Below are positions 41,802 through 50,639 of a stretch of 64,000 nt of DNA, piece after piece. The position numbers and the translations under genes are program-made. The stretch is taken from assembly GCA_017430365.1 (NCBI GenBank), contig JAFRNC010000004.1, positions 124,001 through 188,000 of the forward strand, written 5' to 3'. The stretch comes from Bacteroidales bacterium (GTDB lineage: Bacteria > Bacteroidota > Bacteroidia > Bacteroidales > UBA932). How positions within the stretch are numbered: the first letter of the stretch is position 1; each line of letters opens with the position of its first letter. The notes under the pieces are model-generated. The model ran no database searches, was not told the DNA's origin, and saw nothing but the letters and a program-made list of their open reading frames with translations.

Positions 41802-42476
41802 ATGCGATTAATGAATATCAATCCTGAACTTAAAGCATATGTCGAAGCGGAGATTCTTCCCCGCTATACACATTTCGACAAGGCTCACCAACTGGACCAC
41901 ATAACTACGGTAATCAACCAGAGTGCGGCATTGGCCGGTATGCTTTCCCGCCAGGGAATCGAGGTTGACCGCGACATGGTCTACGCCATCGCCGCATATC
42001 ACGATCTGGGCATAGTGAACGGACGCGAGAACCATCATACAGATTCCGGAAAGATCCTGATGGCAGACCCCGTGCTGAAACGTTTTTTTACTGATGAGCA
42101 GCTTGTGACCATGAAGGAAGCGGTCGAAGACCACCGTGCCTCTTCGAAAAGCGCTCCGCGTTCCATATACGGGCGCATAGTTGCCGAGGCTGACCGCCAG
42201 ATCGACCCTCGGACAATACTGCTCCGCACGATACAGTTCGGCCTCAAGAATTATCCCGAGCTCGACAAGGCGGGGCATTTTTTACGGGCGGAAACCCATC
42301 TGAAGGAAAAATATGGTGAAGGGGGCTATCTCAAACTATGGTTCCCCGAATCCGACAATTCGAGGAAACTTGCGGAACTCCGCTCCATAATAGCCGACCC
42401 CGAGGCCCTTCATGCCTTGCTGGAAGATATCTGGATACATGAAATTTCCGGTGACGCCGGAAACGCTGAGGAATGA
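41802..42476 (+). CDS. HD-domain phosphohydrolase
   Basis: A 224-residue cytoplasmic protein of the HD superfamily. H-QLDHITTV (about 29-36) supplies the first His, YHDLGIVNGRENHH (about 66-79) the HD pair and following His, and DHRASSKSAPRS the later part. HD enzymes hydrolyse phosphate esters of nucleotides. The substrate is unknown. Translation may begin at Met1 (41802) or Met4 (41811), but the spacing from AGGAG favours Met1. The stop overlaps the chrA-1 start (ATGA). Confidence 0.87.
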   Translation: MRLMNINPELKAYVEAEILPRYTHFDKAHQLDHITTVINQSAALAGMLSRQGIEVDRDMVYAIAAYHDLGIVNGRENHHTDSGKILMADPVLKRFFTDEQLVTMKEAVEDHRASSKSAPRSIYGRIVAEADRQIDPRTILLRTIQFGLKNYPELDKAGHFLRAETHLKEKYGEGGYLKLWFPESDNSRKLAELRSIIADPEALHALLEDIWIHEISGDAGNAEE

Positions 42477-43021
42477 AGACCCTGCTTCAACTGTTCTGGA
42501 CTTTCTTCAAGATCGGTGCCTTCACTTTCGGCAGCGGCTACGCGATGATCCCGATGATTGAAAAGGAGGTCGTGGACCGCCGGAAATGGTTCGACAGGGA
42601 CGATTTCTACGACCAGTTCGCCCTCGCCTCATCCGCCCCCGGGCCTTTCGCCCTCAATACTGCGGTATTCGTTGGATACAAGATGAAAGGTTGGTGGGGC
42701 TCTCTGTTCGCGGTGCTCGGAGCAGTGATACCTTCTTTCCTGATAATCCTGGTCATAGCAATGTATCTGGCCGATTTCCGGGGCAACCGCTACGTAGAGG
42801 CGGCATTCAAGGGGATACGCCCGGCCGTAATCGCGCTGATAGCAGTACCTTTCATCAACATGCTCAGGAAACTGCCATGGTATTTCATGGTACTGGGATG
42901 CGCAGTGGCGGCAGTGATATGCTATCTGGGCGTCTCTCCCATCTATTTCATCCTGGCAGGAGCTGCCATAGGCATAGTGCTGACGTTCTATTCGAAACCC
43001 GGGGAGGGAGATACAAAATGA
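42473..43021 (+). CDS. chromate transporter family, first half-size subunit
   Basis: A 182-residue membrane protein with about five helices. FGSGYAMIPMIEKEVV (about 20-35) and the LASSAPGPFALNTAVFVGYKM motif (about 50-70) mark the CHR family. Half-size CHR proteins act as pairs with opposite topology. Known full-length members export chromate, but anaerobic gut bacteria probably use them for another anion. The start overlaps the HD gene and the stop overlaps the second subunit (ATGA both times). Confidence 0.92.
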   Translation: MKTLLQLFWTFFKIGAFTFGSGYAMIPMIEKEVVDRRKWFDRDDFYDQFALASSAPGPFALNTAVFVGYKMKGWWGSLFAVLGAVIPSFLIILVIAMYLADFRGNRYVEAAFKGIRPAVIALIAVPFINMLRKLPWYFMVLGCAVAAVICYLGVSPIYFILAGAAIGIVLTFYSKPGEGDTK

Positions 43022-43542
43022 TTTACCTCCAGCTATTCCTTTCCTACCTGAAGATAGGATTCTTCGGTTTCGGCGGCGGCTACGCCATGCTGTCGCTGAT
43101 CCAGAACGAGATGGTGACACGCCACGGATGGATGACAGCCACTGAACTGGCCGACATCGTAGCCGTCTCGCAGATGACTCCGGGCCCGATCGCCATCAAT
43201 TGCGCAACATACGTCGGCTATACAGTCACGGGGAATGTATGGGGTTCGATGCTCACCACACTGGCCGTCAGCCTCCCTCCGCTCACACTTATGGTGCTCA
43301 TCACAATCTTCTACACCCGACTCCGGGACAACCGCATCATGCAGGGTGCCATGAAGTGGATGAAGCCCATGATCTGCGGCATGATCGGCGCCGCCGCACT
43401 CCTTTTCGTCAACGGAACGACGTTCATTGACTGGAAGAGCTACGCAATCTTCCTGGTATGCTTCCTTGCCACATGGTTCAAGGTCGATTCGATACTTATG
43501 ATTTGCCTGTCGGCAGTCGCCGGCATCCTGCTATATATTTGA
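43018..43542 (+). CDS. chromate transporter family, second half-size subunit
   Basis: A 174-residue membrane protein starting MIYLQLFLSYLKIGFFGFGG, with GYAMLSLIQNEMVTRHGWM and VSQMTPGPIAINCATYVGY, the same motifs as the preceding gene with ~35% visible similarity in those stretches. It starts within the stop of the first subunit. The pair probably forms a heterodimer equivalent to a full-length ChrA. The visible tandem suggests an old duplication. Confidence 0.92.
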   Translation: MIYLQLFLSYLKIGFFGFGGGYAMLSLIQNEMVTRHGWMTATELADIVAVSQMTPGPIAINCATYVGYTVTGNVWGSMLTTLAVSLPPLTLMVLITIFYTRLRDNRIMQGAMKWMKPMICGMIGAAALLFVNGTTFIDWKSYAIFLVCFLATWFKVDSILMICLSAVAGILLYI

Positions 43543-43547
43543 CAATC

Positions 43548-44177
43548 ATGGCTGACAATTATCTGGAAAACAAATTCGAGGAATTCCGCAGCAAGCCCGC
43601 CGCGAAAAAGCACCCCGCTTCTCTGGGCACCCTGCTCCGCCGGAACCGCAGCTACCGTGGCTACGACAAGTCTTGCGTGGTGACCATGGCGCAGCTGCGC
43701 CGGATCGCTGAAGTCTGCACCAAAGTCCCCTCAGGACGAAACCAGCAGGTCCTGCGTTTCAAACTCGTCACCCGCGATACCGGCGCTGACAGGATGCAGG
43801 GACTCTACAAACTCGGGGGCGCACTTCCCGAACTGCACCTGCCCTTCCCAGGCACGGAACCTGAGGCTTTCATCATTATATGCAGCGTGAAGGAACCTGA
43901 CCGCTGGGTAAACATGGACATAGGCATAGCGGCCCAAAGCATGCTGCTGAAAGCGGTTGAACTGGGTCTCGGCGGCATCTGCATAGGTGCATTCAACCTG
44001 TCGGCCGTAACGGAAGCCTTCGGCCTCACATGCCAGCCCCAGCTTGTCCTGGCAATAGGAAAACCGGCAGAGCAGATCGAGCTGACCCCCGTGCATGAAG
44101 GCGATGACCTGAAATATTATCGCGAAAACGGTATCCACTTCGTCCCGAAAATCGCCCTGGACGACCTGATACTATAA
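43548..44177 (+). CDS. nitroreductase-family flavoprotein
   Basis: A 209-residue protein. RRNRSYRGYDKSCVVTMAQL (about 30-49) is the FMN-binding N-terminal motif, VPSGRNQQVLRFKLV (about 62-76) follows, and MDIGIAAQSMLLKAVELGLGGICIGAF (about 124-150) is the family's long helix. It is probably an NAD(P)H:acceptor reductase with FMN. The start at 43548 follows the transporter stop by 5 bases, so it is in the same transcript. The substrate is unknown. Confidence 0.92.
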   Translation: MADNYLENKFEEFRSKPAAKKHPASLGTLLRRNRSYRGYDKSCVVTMAQLRRIAEVCTKVPSGRNQQVLRFKLVTRDTGADRMQGLYKLGGALPELHLPFPGTEPEAFIIICSVKEPDRWVNMDIGIAAQSMLLKAVELGLGGICIGAFNLSAVTEAFGLTCQPQLVLAIGKPAEQIELTPVHEGDDLKYYRENGIHFVPKIALDDLIL

Positions 44178-44214
44178 CACCATTCCCGGGCAGAAGCCTG
44201 CTCAGCCTCCCGAC

Positions 44215-45117
44215 ATGCGCAAACTCCGCAGCTACGTCCTCCCCTTCGCGATCGTAATGGGGTTGCTTTTCCACCGCCATTTCGTGTACCTCAGCGAAGT
44301 TACGCCCTATCTGATCTTCACTATCCTGCTGCTCAACAATGTGGCGGTGGACATGAAGAAGCTGAGGGTGACGATGCTGGACGTCTGGATCATGCTGTTC
44401 CAGGCAGTGGTCTCCCTCGGAAGCTACTTCATTGCCAAAGGTCTGGGGGCGGGCGAACTGGTGGCTCAGGGAATCCTCGGAGGGGTGCTGTGTCCTGTCG
44501 CGGCATCATCGGTGGTCATCGCCACGATACTTGGTGCGAACCGGGAGACCGTCACAACTTATACTATTGTCGGGAATCTCATGGTGGCCGTCGTGGCTCC
44601 CGTATATTTTTCTTTTATCGGAACTCTCCAGGAACTGCCCCTGTTCCAGTCGATGTGGCTCATTTTCCGCCGCGTCGCACCTACGATAGCCCTCCCCTTC
44701 TTCGTGGCGCTTTTCCTGCAGCATTTTGCACCGAAGGTCAATGCTTTCCTGTGCAGGTACAAGGGTTATTCCTTTTATCTGTGGGCCGCCGCCCTTACGG
44801 TCACGCTGGGACAGACCATCGACTTCATGTTCCTGAACGGCCGTGAAGAATTGGACAGCATTCTGATACTGGGAGCGGCTTCGGTCTTCTTCTGCATAGT
44901 ACAGTTCGCCGTCGGCAAATGGCTGGGCGGGAAATATGGAGACAGGGTGGCCGGAGGCCAGCTGCTTGGCCAGAAGAACAGCGCCATGGGCATCTGGATC
45001 GCCAACACCTACCTGCTTCCTCTCGCTTCAGTCTTCCCCGCCCTCTATTCCATCTGGCAGAATCTGTTCAACAGCTGGCAAATCTGGCGCAAAGACCATC
45101 AGAAGTTGTCCATATAG
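44215..45117 (+). CDS. BASS-family (bile acid:sodium symporter-like) transporter
   Basis: A 300-residue inner-membrane protein with nine or ten helices. LGGVLCPVAASSVVIATILGANRETVTTYTIVGNL (about 88-122) and the C-terminal GQLLGQKNSAMGIWIANTYL match the two substrate/Na+ regions of the BASS fold (PVAASS and Q-KN). Bacteroidota members carry organic anions such as pantoate or keto acids, and bile acid is only the family name. It lies 37 bases after the nitroreductase gene and converges on the GH29 gene with a 19-base overlap. Confidence 0.87.
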   Translation: MRKLRSYVLPFAIVMGLLFHRHFVYLSEVTPYLIFTILLLNNVAVDMKKLRVTMLDVWIMLFQAVVSLGSYFIAKGLGAGELVAQGILGGVLCPVAASSVVIATILGANRETVTTYTIVGNLMVAVVAPVYFSFIGTLQELPLFQSMWLIFRRVAPTIALPFFVALFLQHFAPKVNAFLCRYKGYSFYLWAAALTVTLGQTIDFMFLNGREELDSILILGAASVFFCIVQFAVGKWLGGKYGDRVAGGQLLGQKNSAMGIWIANTYLLPLASVFPALYSIWQNLFNSWQIWRKDHQKLSI

Positions 45118-46529
45118 AGTCCCAATCCATTGAGGGTCGGACACGCCAGGGCAGATTCGATGACAATCCTGACCGATGATGCCGTCACGGCAGGCACAGA
45201 CAGTATCCTCTTGTATCCGACTGTAGTCCCGCGCCCGATCTCAGTCCACTCCTCTCCTTCCGGAACCTCTATGCGGAAAGAGCAGATCCGCTGACCCAGG
45301 GGAATGTATTCCTGAAGGACGATGCGGTTGAATGTCTGCGGAACTGTGAGTTCCAGTGTCAGCGAGCCCGACAGTTCGCCGTCGTCCATAGCCCAATAAC
45401 TGTCGTAATCGTCATTGAGGATGTTGGATGCCGAATACCCGCGTCCGCGGGAAGGGCCCGATACCTTTGCTCCGGAAGCTAGGTTCCGGCGGAATACCGA
45501 ATCGATCGCCGCCTTGAATTCCATCAGTCGCAGTGAATCGACCGGATCGATCATACCGCGGGTGTCGGGAGGCACGTTGAGCAGCAGCAGGGAGTTCCTG
45601 CCGACACTCTCATAATAGATCTTCATCAGATCCCTGACGCTTTTCACGCGTGGCGTCTCGGAAGCCTTCCAGAACCATCCCGGCCTTATCGAGACATCCG
45701 TCTCGGCAGGCACCCAATGTGAGGCACCGCAGGTACCGGAATTGAGTACCTTCACCGGAGGGCTTCCCGCCCCGGGTTCGAATCCTTCCACATCAATGGT
45801 CGACCAGTTGGTTTCGCCCGCATGCCCCTCTTCGTTGCCGACCCACCGGCATCCGGGTCCGACATCACTGAATATCACAGCCCAGGGCTGAAGTCTTCTG
45901 ACCGTCCTGTTGAAGAGTGGCCAGTCATAGACCTGGCGCTTGCCTGTGAGGCCTTCACCGCAGGCACCGTCGAACCACTGCTCGAAAACCTGTCCGTAGG
46001 CACCGTTCAGGACACTTTCCAAAGTATTGACGAATGCCCGGTTATATTCAGGAGTACCATAACGGGAATCGTTCCTGTCCCATGGGGAAATATACACGCC
46101 GAATTTCAATCCTTCCTTGGCACAAGCCTGCGAAAGTTCTTTCAACACATCGCCCTTCCCGCCGCGCCAGCTGCTCCGGGCGACAGTATGGTCGCTTTCC
46201 GGAGAAGGCCAGAGACAGAATCCGTCATGGTGCTTGGCGGTTATTATAATGCCTTTGAATCCTGCGGCACGTGCAGTGGCGGCCCATTGGAGGCAGTCAA
46301 GCGATGTGGGGTTGAAGATGTTTTCGGGCTCGGTCCCGTCACCCCATTCGGCTCCCGAGAAAGTATTGGGGCCGAAATGGCAGAACATGTTCATCTCCAT
46401 CTGCTGCCATGCGACCTGTTCGGGAGAAGGACACGCCCCGAAGGGTTCAGGCGGCTCTGGGGTGCAGGAAACCGCAGAGGCAAGCATTATTACGGCCAGT
46501 GCCGAGGCGAATGAAAATCTGCTATTCAT
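45099..46529 (-). CDS. GH29 alpha-L-fucosidase lipoprotein
   Basis: A 476-residue lipoprotein (Cys22 in SAVSCTPEPPEP). The GH29 barrel has ITAKHHDGFCLWPS (about 96-109), YISPWDRND, and QWFDGACGEG with the nucleophile D187. The last 125 residues form a discoidin-like beta domain, starting with YSASNILNDDYDSYW. It releases alpha-linked fucose from glycans at the surface. The general shape (short barrel, discoidin tail) is like GH29-B enzymes acting on alpha-1,3/1,4 linkages, but this needs activity data. The start overlaps the GH3 stop by 8 bases. Confidence 0.94.
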   Translation of the reverse strand: MNSRFSFASALAVIMLASAVSCTPEPPEPFGACPSPEQVAWQQMEMNMFCHFGPNTFSGAEWGDGTEPENIFNPTSLDCLQWAATARAAGFKGIIITAKHHDGFCLWPSPESDHTVARSSWRGGKGDVLKELSQACAKEGLKFGVYISPWDRNDSRYGTPEYNRAFVNTLESVLNGAYGQVFEQWFDGACGEGLTGKRQVYDWPLFNRTVRRLQPWAVIFSDVGPGCRWVGNEEGHAGETNWSTIDVEGFEPGAGSPPVKVLNSGTCGASHWVPAETDVSIRPGWFWKASETPRVKSVRDLMKIYYESVGRNSLLLLNVPPDTRGMIDPVDSLRLMEFKAAIDSVFRRNLASGAKVSGPSRGRGYSASNILNDDYDSYWAMDDGELSGSLTLELTVPQTFNRIVLQEYIPLGQRICSFRIEVPEGEEWTEIGRGTTVGYKRILSVPAVTASSVRIVIESALACPTLNGLGLYMDNF

Positions 46530-48807
46530 ATGTAATCCTTATTTCTGAACGTATATCTTCCGATGAAGCGCCGGCCTGGAGGAGGAAGGTCCCCGGCTCG
46601 ATGACGGTACTGCCCGAAATGTCTGTCATTTCAAAACAGCGTCTCGGGATGGTGATGGTTACGGGAACCGTCCCGCCGGCCGGTATGTTGACGCGGGCGA
46701 ATCCGCATAATTGCTTCCGCGGCCTGACAGTCGAGGCTATCTCGTCGATGAGATAGATCTGTACTACCTCGTCGCCGTCGAGGCCGCCGGTATTGGTGAC
46801 GTTTAGCGTAACGGTAACCGCCTCCGTATCAGACGGGATCACCGTTCCTTCCGCCACTGAAAGAGGGCCATAGGAAAAAGTCGTGTAACTCAGGCCGTAG
46901 CCGAAAGGATACAGCGGAGCCGCAGGTTCTTCTACATAATCATGACCGGACGGAATCCGCCGGCTGTAATATACGGGGATCTGGCCGGCATCACGTGGAA
47001 CACTTATCGGAAGGCGGCCTGCAGGGTTGTAATCTCCGAAAAGGACATCCGCGAGAGCCGTACCTCCCTGCTCACCGGGATACCACATAGTGAGCAGCGC
47101 ATCAGCATTGGCGCTTGCCCAACGCTTGTCGAGCGGACGGCCTTCGATGTAAACCACGACCAAAGGTCTGCCTGTCGCCTTCAGCGCGGCCAGGAGTTCC
47201 GGCTGAAGCCCCAAGAGGTCAAGTGAAGAACGGTCGAATCCCTCTCCCGACTCCATGTCGCTGACGGCAGCCGCGTCAGTGACCGCAGCTCCGGTCTCCT
47301 CGTACGAAGTCCTGAAGTCGCGGGCGGAGGAACCGCCCACCACGGCAACTACGACGTCGCTCGAGCGGGCCGCCATGACCGCCTCGGAGATGCTGTCACC
47401 GCACGTGTCACGGATGGAACAGCCTTTCACATATTTCACCGTTGCGCCGCGGGCGAGGAGCCCGTCGAGCATGGTGACGACTTTCCCCTCCGGCTGAGGT
47501 GCGGTGTAATCGCCCAGTTGATTATAGACATTATCGGCATTAGGGCCCACCAGGGCAATCCGCATGCCTTCCCTGAGGGGAAGCACACCGTTGTTCTTGA
47601 GCAGGGTGACGCTTTCGAGAGCGGCCGTAAGAGCGGTGGCTACCGCGTTGCGGTCGTTGACGGTCCCGCCCGGTGAGTCTGTCAGGGTTTTATGTCCGGG
47701 GCTCGAATACTTGATACGCAAAACTCTCCTTACCGCCCTGTCTACCAGCGATTCGGGGATTCTGCCTTCCTTGACCGAATTGACAAGCAGGGGATAGCAG
47801 CCGGCACCCAGATCGATATCGACTCCGGCTCTCAAAGCCATCTCCGCCGCCTCCTGCCTGCCTGCAGCGACGCGATGCGTAGAAGCCAGACCGTCGATGC
47901 TTCCCAGGTCGGATACCACTACACCTCCGAATCCCCACTCGTCACGCAGCACACCTGTCAGAAGCTTTTCATTCGCGGTTGAAGGAATGCCGTCCAGTGA
48001 GTTGTACGAAGTCATCACTCCCCCCGCCCCCGCTTCGACTGCGCGTCGGAACGGCGGCAGGTACTGTTCCCTCAACTCCCTTTCTCCCAGGGAGGAAGGA
48101 TTGCCGTTATGCCCACCCTCGGGGATGCCGTATGCTATGAAATGCTTGACGGTGGAAGGGATCCCGCTCCTCGCAGTACCGCGGACCATGGAATATGCCA
48201 TCTCGCCCGTAAGGAAAGAATCTTCCCCGAAAGTCTCCTCAACCCTCGACCAGCGAGGATCGCGTGCCAGGTCGATGACGGGGCCGAGCCCCATGGTCGC
48301 CCCTACGGCCTTCAGCTCGCGGCCGATGACCGAACCCACCACTTCCACGAGAGAACAGTGCCAGGTCGACGCGAGTCCGATCCCCGTGGGAAAAACAGTG
48401 GCGCCGATGGCCATGTGTCCGTGCGGTGCCTCTTCCATCAAACCGACAGGAATTGCGCTTGAAGCGGCGAACCGGTCGGCAAGCCTGCGTTCAAGTTCCG
48501 GACCGAGCCCCGTCTCAAGTGTCTTCTGCGTCCAGGGGTCGGCACGGAAAGCGGCCCAGAGGAAACCGCCATGCTTTTCCTCCAGGAATCCGTGTCCTTC
48601 TTCCGAAACTGCAACGCTGTCAGCAGATACTTTTTCGTACATGGGCCATCCCAGAGGGCACAGCAACTGTCCGACCTTTTCCTCCAGGGGCATGTTTTCG
48701 ACCATCCTGTCAATGTCCGACCCGGGCCTGCAGGCTGAGAGGAGCGTCAGCAGTACGAGCGTCGAAAGAGCGGCCGGAGACAATATATGCAGGAAAAGCT
48801 TTTTCAT
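46522..48807 (-). CDS. GH3 beta-glucosidase-type lipoprotein
   Basis: A 761-residue lipoprotein (lipobox LLSAC, Cys26). The GH3 N-domain spans about 30-370, with VIDLARDPRWSRVEETFGEDSF (about 177-198), KHFIAYG and nucleophile D300 in VVVSDLGSIDGL. The (alpha/beta)6 sandwich domain is about 395-640, followed by a fibronectin III-like C-terminal domain. It hydrolyses beta-linked glucose, xylose or related sugars in the periplasm or at the cell surface. The GH3-GH29 pair suggests decoration removal from a fucosylated glycan or plant xyloglucan, with no SusC/D pair nearby. Confidence 0.95.
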   Translation of the reverse strand: MKKLFLHILSPAALSTLVLLTLLSACRPGSDIDRMVENMPLEEKVGQLLCPLGWPMYEKVSADSVAVSEEGHGFLEEKHGGFLWAAFRADPWTQKTLETGLGPELERRLADRFAASSAIPVGLMEEAPHGHMAIGATVFPTGIGLASTWHCSLVEVVGSVIGRELKAVGATMGLGPVIDLARDPRWSRVEETFGEDSFLTGEMAYSMVRGTARSGIPSTVKHFIAYGIPEGGHNGNPSSLGERELREQYLPPFRRAVEAGAGGVMTSYNSLDGIPSTANEKLLTGVLRDEWGFGGVVVSDLGSIDGLASTHRVAAGRQEAAEMALRAGVDIDLGAGCYPLLVNSVKEGRIPESLVDRAVRRVLRIKYSSPGHKTLTDSPGGTVNDRNAVATALTAALESVTLLKNNGVLPLREGMRIALVGPNADNVYNQLGDYTAPQPEGKVVTMLDGLLARGATVKYVKGCSIRDTCGDSISEAVMAARSSDVVVAVVGGSSARDFRTSYEETGAAVTDAAAVSDMESGEGFDRSSLDLLGLQPELLAALKATGRPLVVVYIEGRPLDKRWASANADALLTMWYPGEQGGTALADVLFGDYNPAGRLPISVPRDAGQIPVYYSRRIPSGHDYVEEPAAPLYPFGYGLSYTTFSYGPLSVAEGTVIPSDTEAVTVTLNVTNTGGLDGDEVVQIYLIDEIASTVRPRKQLCGFARVNIPAGGTVPVTITIPRRCFEMTDISGSTVIEPGTFLLQAGASSEDIRSEIRITYE

Positions 48808-48835
48808 GCGGATGGAGTTTGAACATGTGAATTTA

Positions 48836-48857
48836 CAAAATTATTTCGTTATATTTG
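48836..48857. promoter_or_regulatory. divergent -7 boxes, GH3 (-) / nucleoside phosphorylase (+)
   Basis: TAATTTTG on the minus strand (48836-48843) and TATATTTG on the plus strand (48850-48857), six bases apart. Extended by a base on each outer side they match as inverted repeats at 7 of 9 positions. Confidence 0.65.
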
Positions 48858-48877
48858 TTTTTTAATCATACCGTGAC

Positions 48878-49756
48878 ATGAACGACAAACCTATACCAAG
48901 CTCAGAACTGATCATCAACGATGACGGTTCCGTATTCCATCTGCATATATTGCCCGAAGATCTCGCCGACATCGTAATCATGATGGGCGACCCCGGCCGT
49001 GTCGGCACCATAGCCGCGCTTTTCGATACCATAGAACTCGACAAGCATTCGCGTGAATTCCACACCATCACCGGAACATACAATGGCAAGCGCGTTACCG
49101 CAATGTCGCACGGCATCGGCACCGACAACATCGACATCGTCATGACAGAGCTCGACGCCCTGGCCAACATAGATTTCAAGACAAGGCTTCCCAAAGAGGA
49201 GCACCGCCGCCTAACCATCCTCAGGATAGGCACCTGCGGCGCAACACAGCCCGACATTCCGCTGGGCAGCTATATCCTGAGCCATATCTCCGTCGGCTTC
49301 GACGGGGTTCTCAACTGGTACAAGGGAGGCGAGGGCATTTCGATGGGAGATTTCGAAGAAGCTTTCATCGAGCACATGGAATGGCCTTCGCGTCTGGGCA
49401 CCCCCTACTTCGTACGTGCCAGCGAGACGGTCATCGACAAGTTCCGTGACTGGACTATAAAGGGAATGACCGTATCCGCTCCCGGTTTCTACGGTCCCCA
49501 GGGCCGCTCCGTCAGGCTTGAACTCACCATACCCGACCTGATCGGGAAACTGGAGAGCTTCGAACATGAAGGATACAGGATCACGAACATAGAAATGGAG
49601 AGTTCCGCATTGGCCGGAATGTCACGCCTGCTCGGCCACGACGCCGCGACGCTCTGCCTTGCAATCGCCAACCGCCACGTCAAGGAGAGCAATCCCGACT
49701 ACAAGCCGATGATGGCCCATCTTCTCAAATCAGCCCTTGACGCCCTGACCGCCTGA
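48878..49756 (+). CDS. nucleoside phosphorylase (uridine phosphorylase-like)
   Basis: A 292-residue cytoplasmic NP-I family enzyme. MGDPGRVGTIAALFD (about 36-50) binds phosphate, RIGTCGATQPDIPLGSY (about 113-129) is the core motif, and NIEMESSALAGMSRLLG (about 233-249) is the C-terminal signature with the ribose-binding ME. It is longer than E. coli Udp (253), as usual for Bacteroidota relatives. It would cleave uridine or another nucleoside with phosphate. It is probably co-transcribed with the SirB1-like gene 4 bases downstream. Confidence 0.93.
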   Translation: MNDKPIPSSELIINDDGSVFHLHILPEDLADIVIMMGDPGRVGTIAALFDTIELDKHSREFHTITGTYNGKRVTAMSHGIGTDNIDIVMTELDALANIDFKTRLPKEEHRRLTILRIGTCGATQPDIPLGSYILSHISVGFDGVLNWYKGGEGISMGDFEEAFIEHMEWPSRLGTPYFVRASETVIDKFRDWTIKGMTVSAPGFYGPQGRSVRLELTIPDLIGKLESFEHEGYRITNIEMESSALAGMSRLLGHDAATLCLAIANRHVKESNPDYKPMMAHLLKSALDALTA

Positions 49757-49760
49757 GCCC

Positions 49761-50639
49761 ATGGCTGTCGATCCTGAAGAACTGGAACAGCTGGTCGGAT
49801 TGTTCGACGACCGGGATACCGTGGTGACCGGGCTGGTCAACGACCGGCTTGCCTCGTTCGGGCCCGAAGTGGTACGCTCCCTCCGCAATCTGGCGGAACG
49901 GGAGCAGTCCCCCGTCAGGAAATCGCTTATAGTCGACAGGGCGCAATCCCTCAACACCGAGTTCAAACTAGCCGATTTCCAGGATTTCACGACACGCGCC
50001 CCGGGTCCGCTCTCCCTCTTCGAGGGCAGCTGGATCCTGAGCTCGCTGTTCGACTACACGCTCCAGAGGGAGCGCTACGAAGATCTCTTCTTCCGCTGCT
50101 CCCAGGAGTATCTGGCCGAGGGGTCGGACATGCGCACCGGCATCGAAAACATCAGGATCCTGAACCACATCTTCTTCCACCGCCTGAAATTCACCCTCTA
50201 CGACGTACAGTTGCAGGATCCGAAGTACGCTCCGGTAAGCGACGCGCTGAAGACCAGGAACGGCAATCCTTTCACCCTGGCCTTCATCTACCTGATGATA
50301 TGCCAGGTAGCCGGACTGCCTGTCGAACTGGTCTGCTTCCCGGGAGGATTCATACCCGTCTATGTAGAAGGCGGGAAAGTGCTCTTCTACATAAACATCT
50401 ACAGGGGCGGCGACATATTCCTGAAGGACAGGCTCCAGGGATTCCTCAAGGCTACCGGGCTGAAAATAGACCAGCAGAATTTCAGGCGTCGCGACGAGTC
50501 GGCCATGCTGACCCTCTATCTCGAGTCACTCCTCTACATCCATTCCAACCGGAAGGACGACAAAAAAAGCGCGGTCATCGACCGCGCCCTGAATTGTCTT
50601 GGCCCCGAACGCTATCTCACGATAGACGAGCCGGAATAA
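49761..50639 (+). CDS. SirB1/transglutaminase-like protein
   Basis: A 292-residue protein of the SirB1 (Transglut_core2) family. RIL-NHIFFHRLKF (about 134-146) and KTRNGNPFTLAFIYLMICQVAGLPVELVCFPGGFIPVY (about 167-205) are the family's best conserved stretches, and the catalytic Cys of true transglutaminases is not retained, as is common here. The N-terminal 120 residues are helical. It has no signal peptide. Function unknown; the gene follows a nucleoside phosphorylase without context support. Confidence 0.85.
   Translation: MAVDPEELEQLVGLFDDRDTVVTGLVNDRLASFGPEVVRSLRNLAEREQSPVRKSLIVDRAQSLNTEFKLADFQDFTTRAPGPLSLFEGSWILSSLFDYTLQRERYEDLFFRCSQEYLAEGSDMRTGIENIRILNHIFFHRLKFTLYDVQLQDPKYAPVSDALKTRNGNPFTLAFIYLMICQVAGLPVELVCFPGGFIPVYVEGGKVLFYINIYRGGDIFLKDRLQGFLKATGLKIDQQNFRRRDESAMLTLYLESLLYIHSNRKDDKKSAVIDRALNCLGPERYLTIDEPE

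Noticed and set aside
42473..43542. Chromate-resistance locus
   Set aside because: CHR proteins occur widely in anaerobes with other presumed substrates, and there is no chrB or chromate-responsive regulator here.
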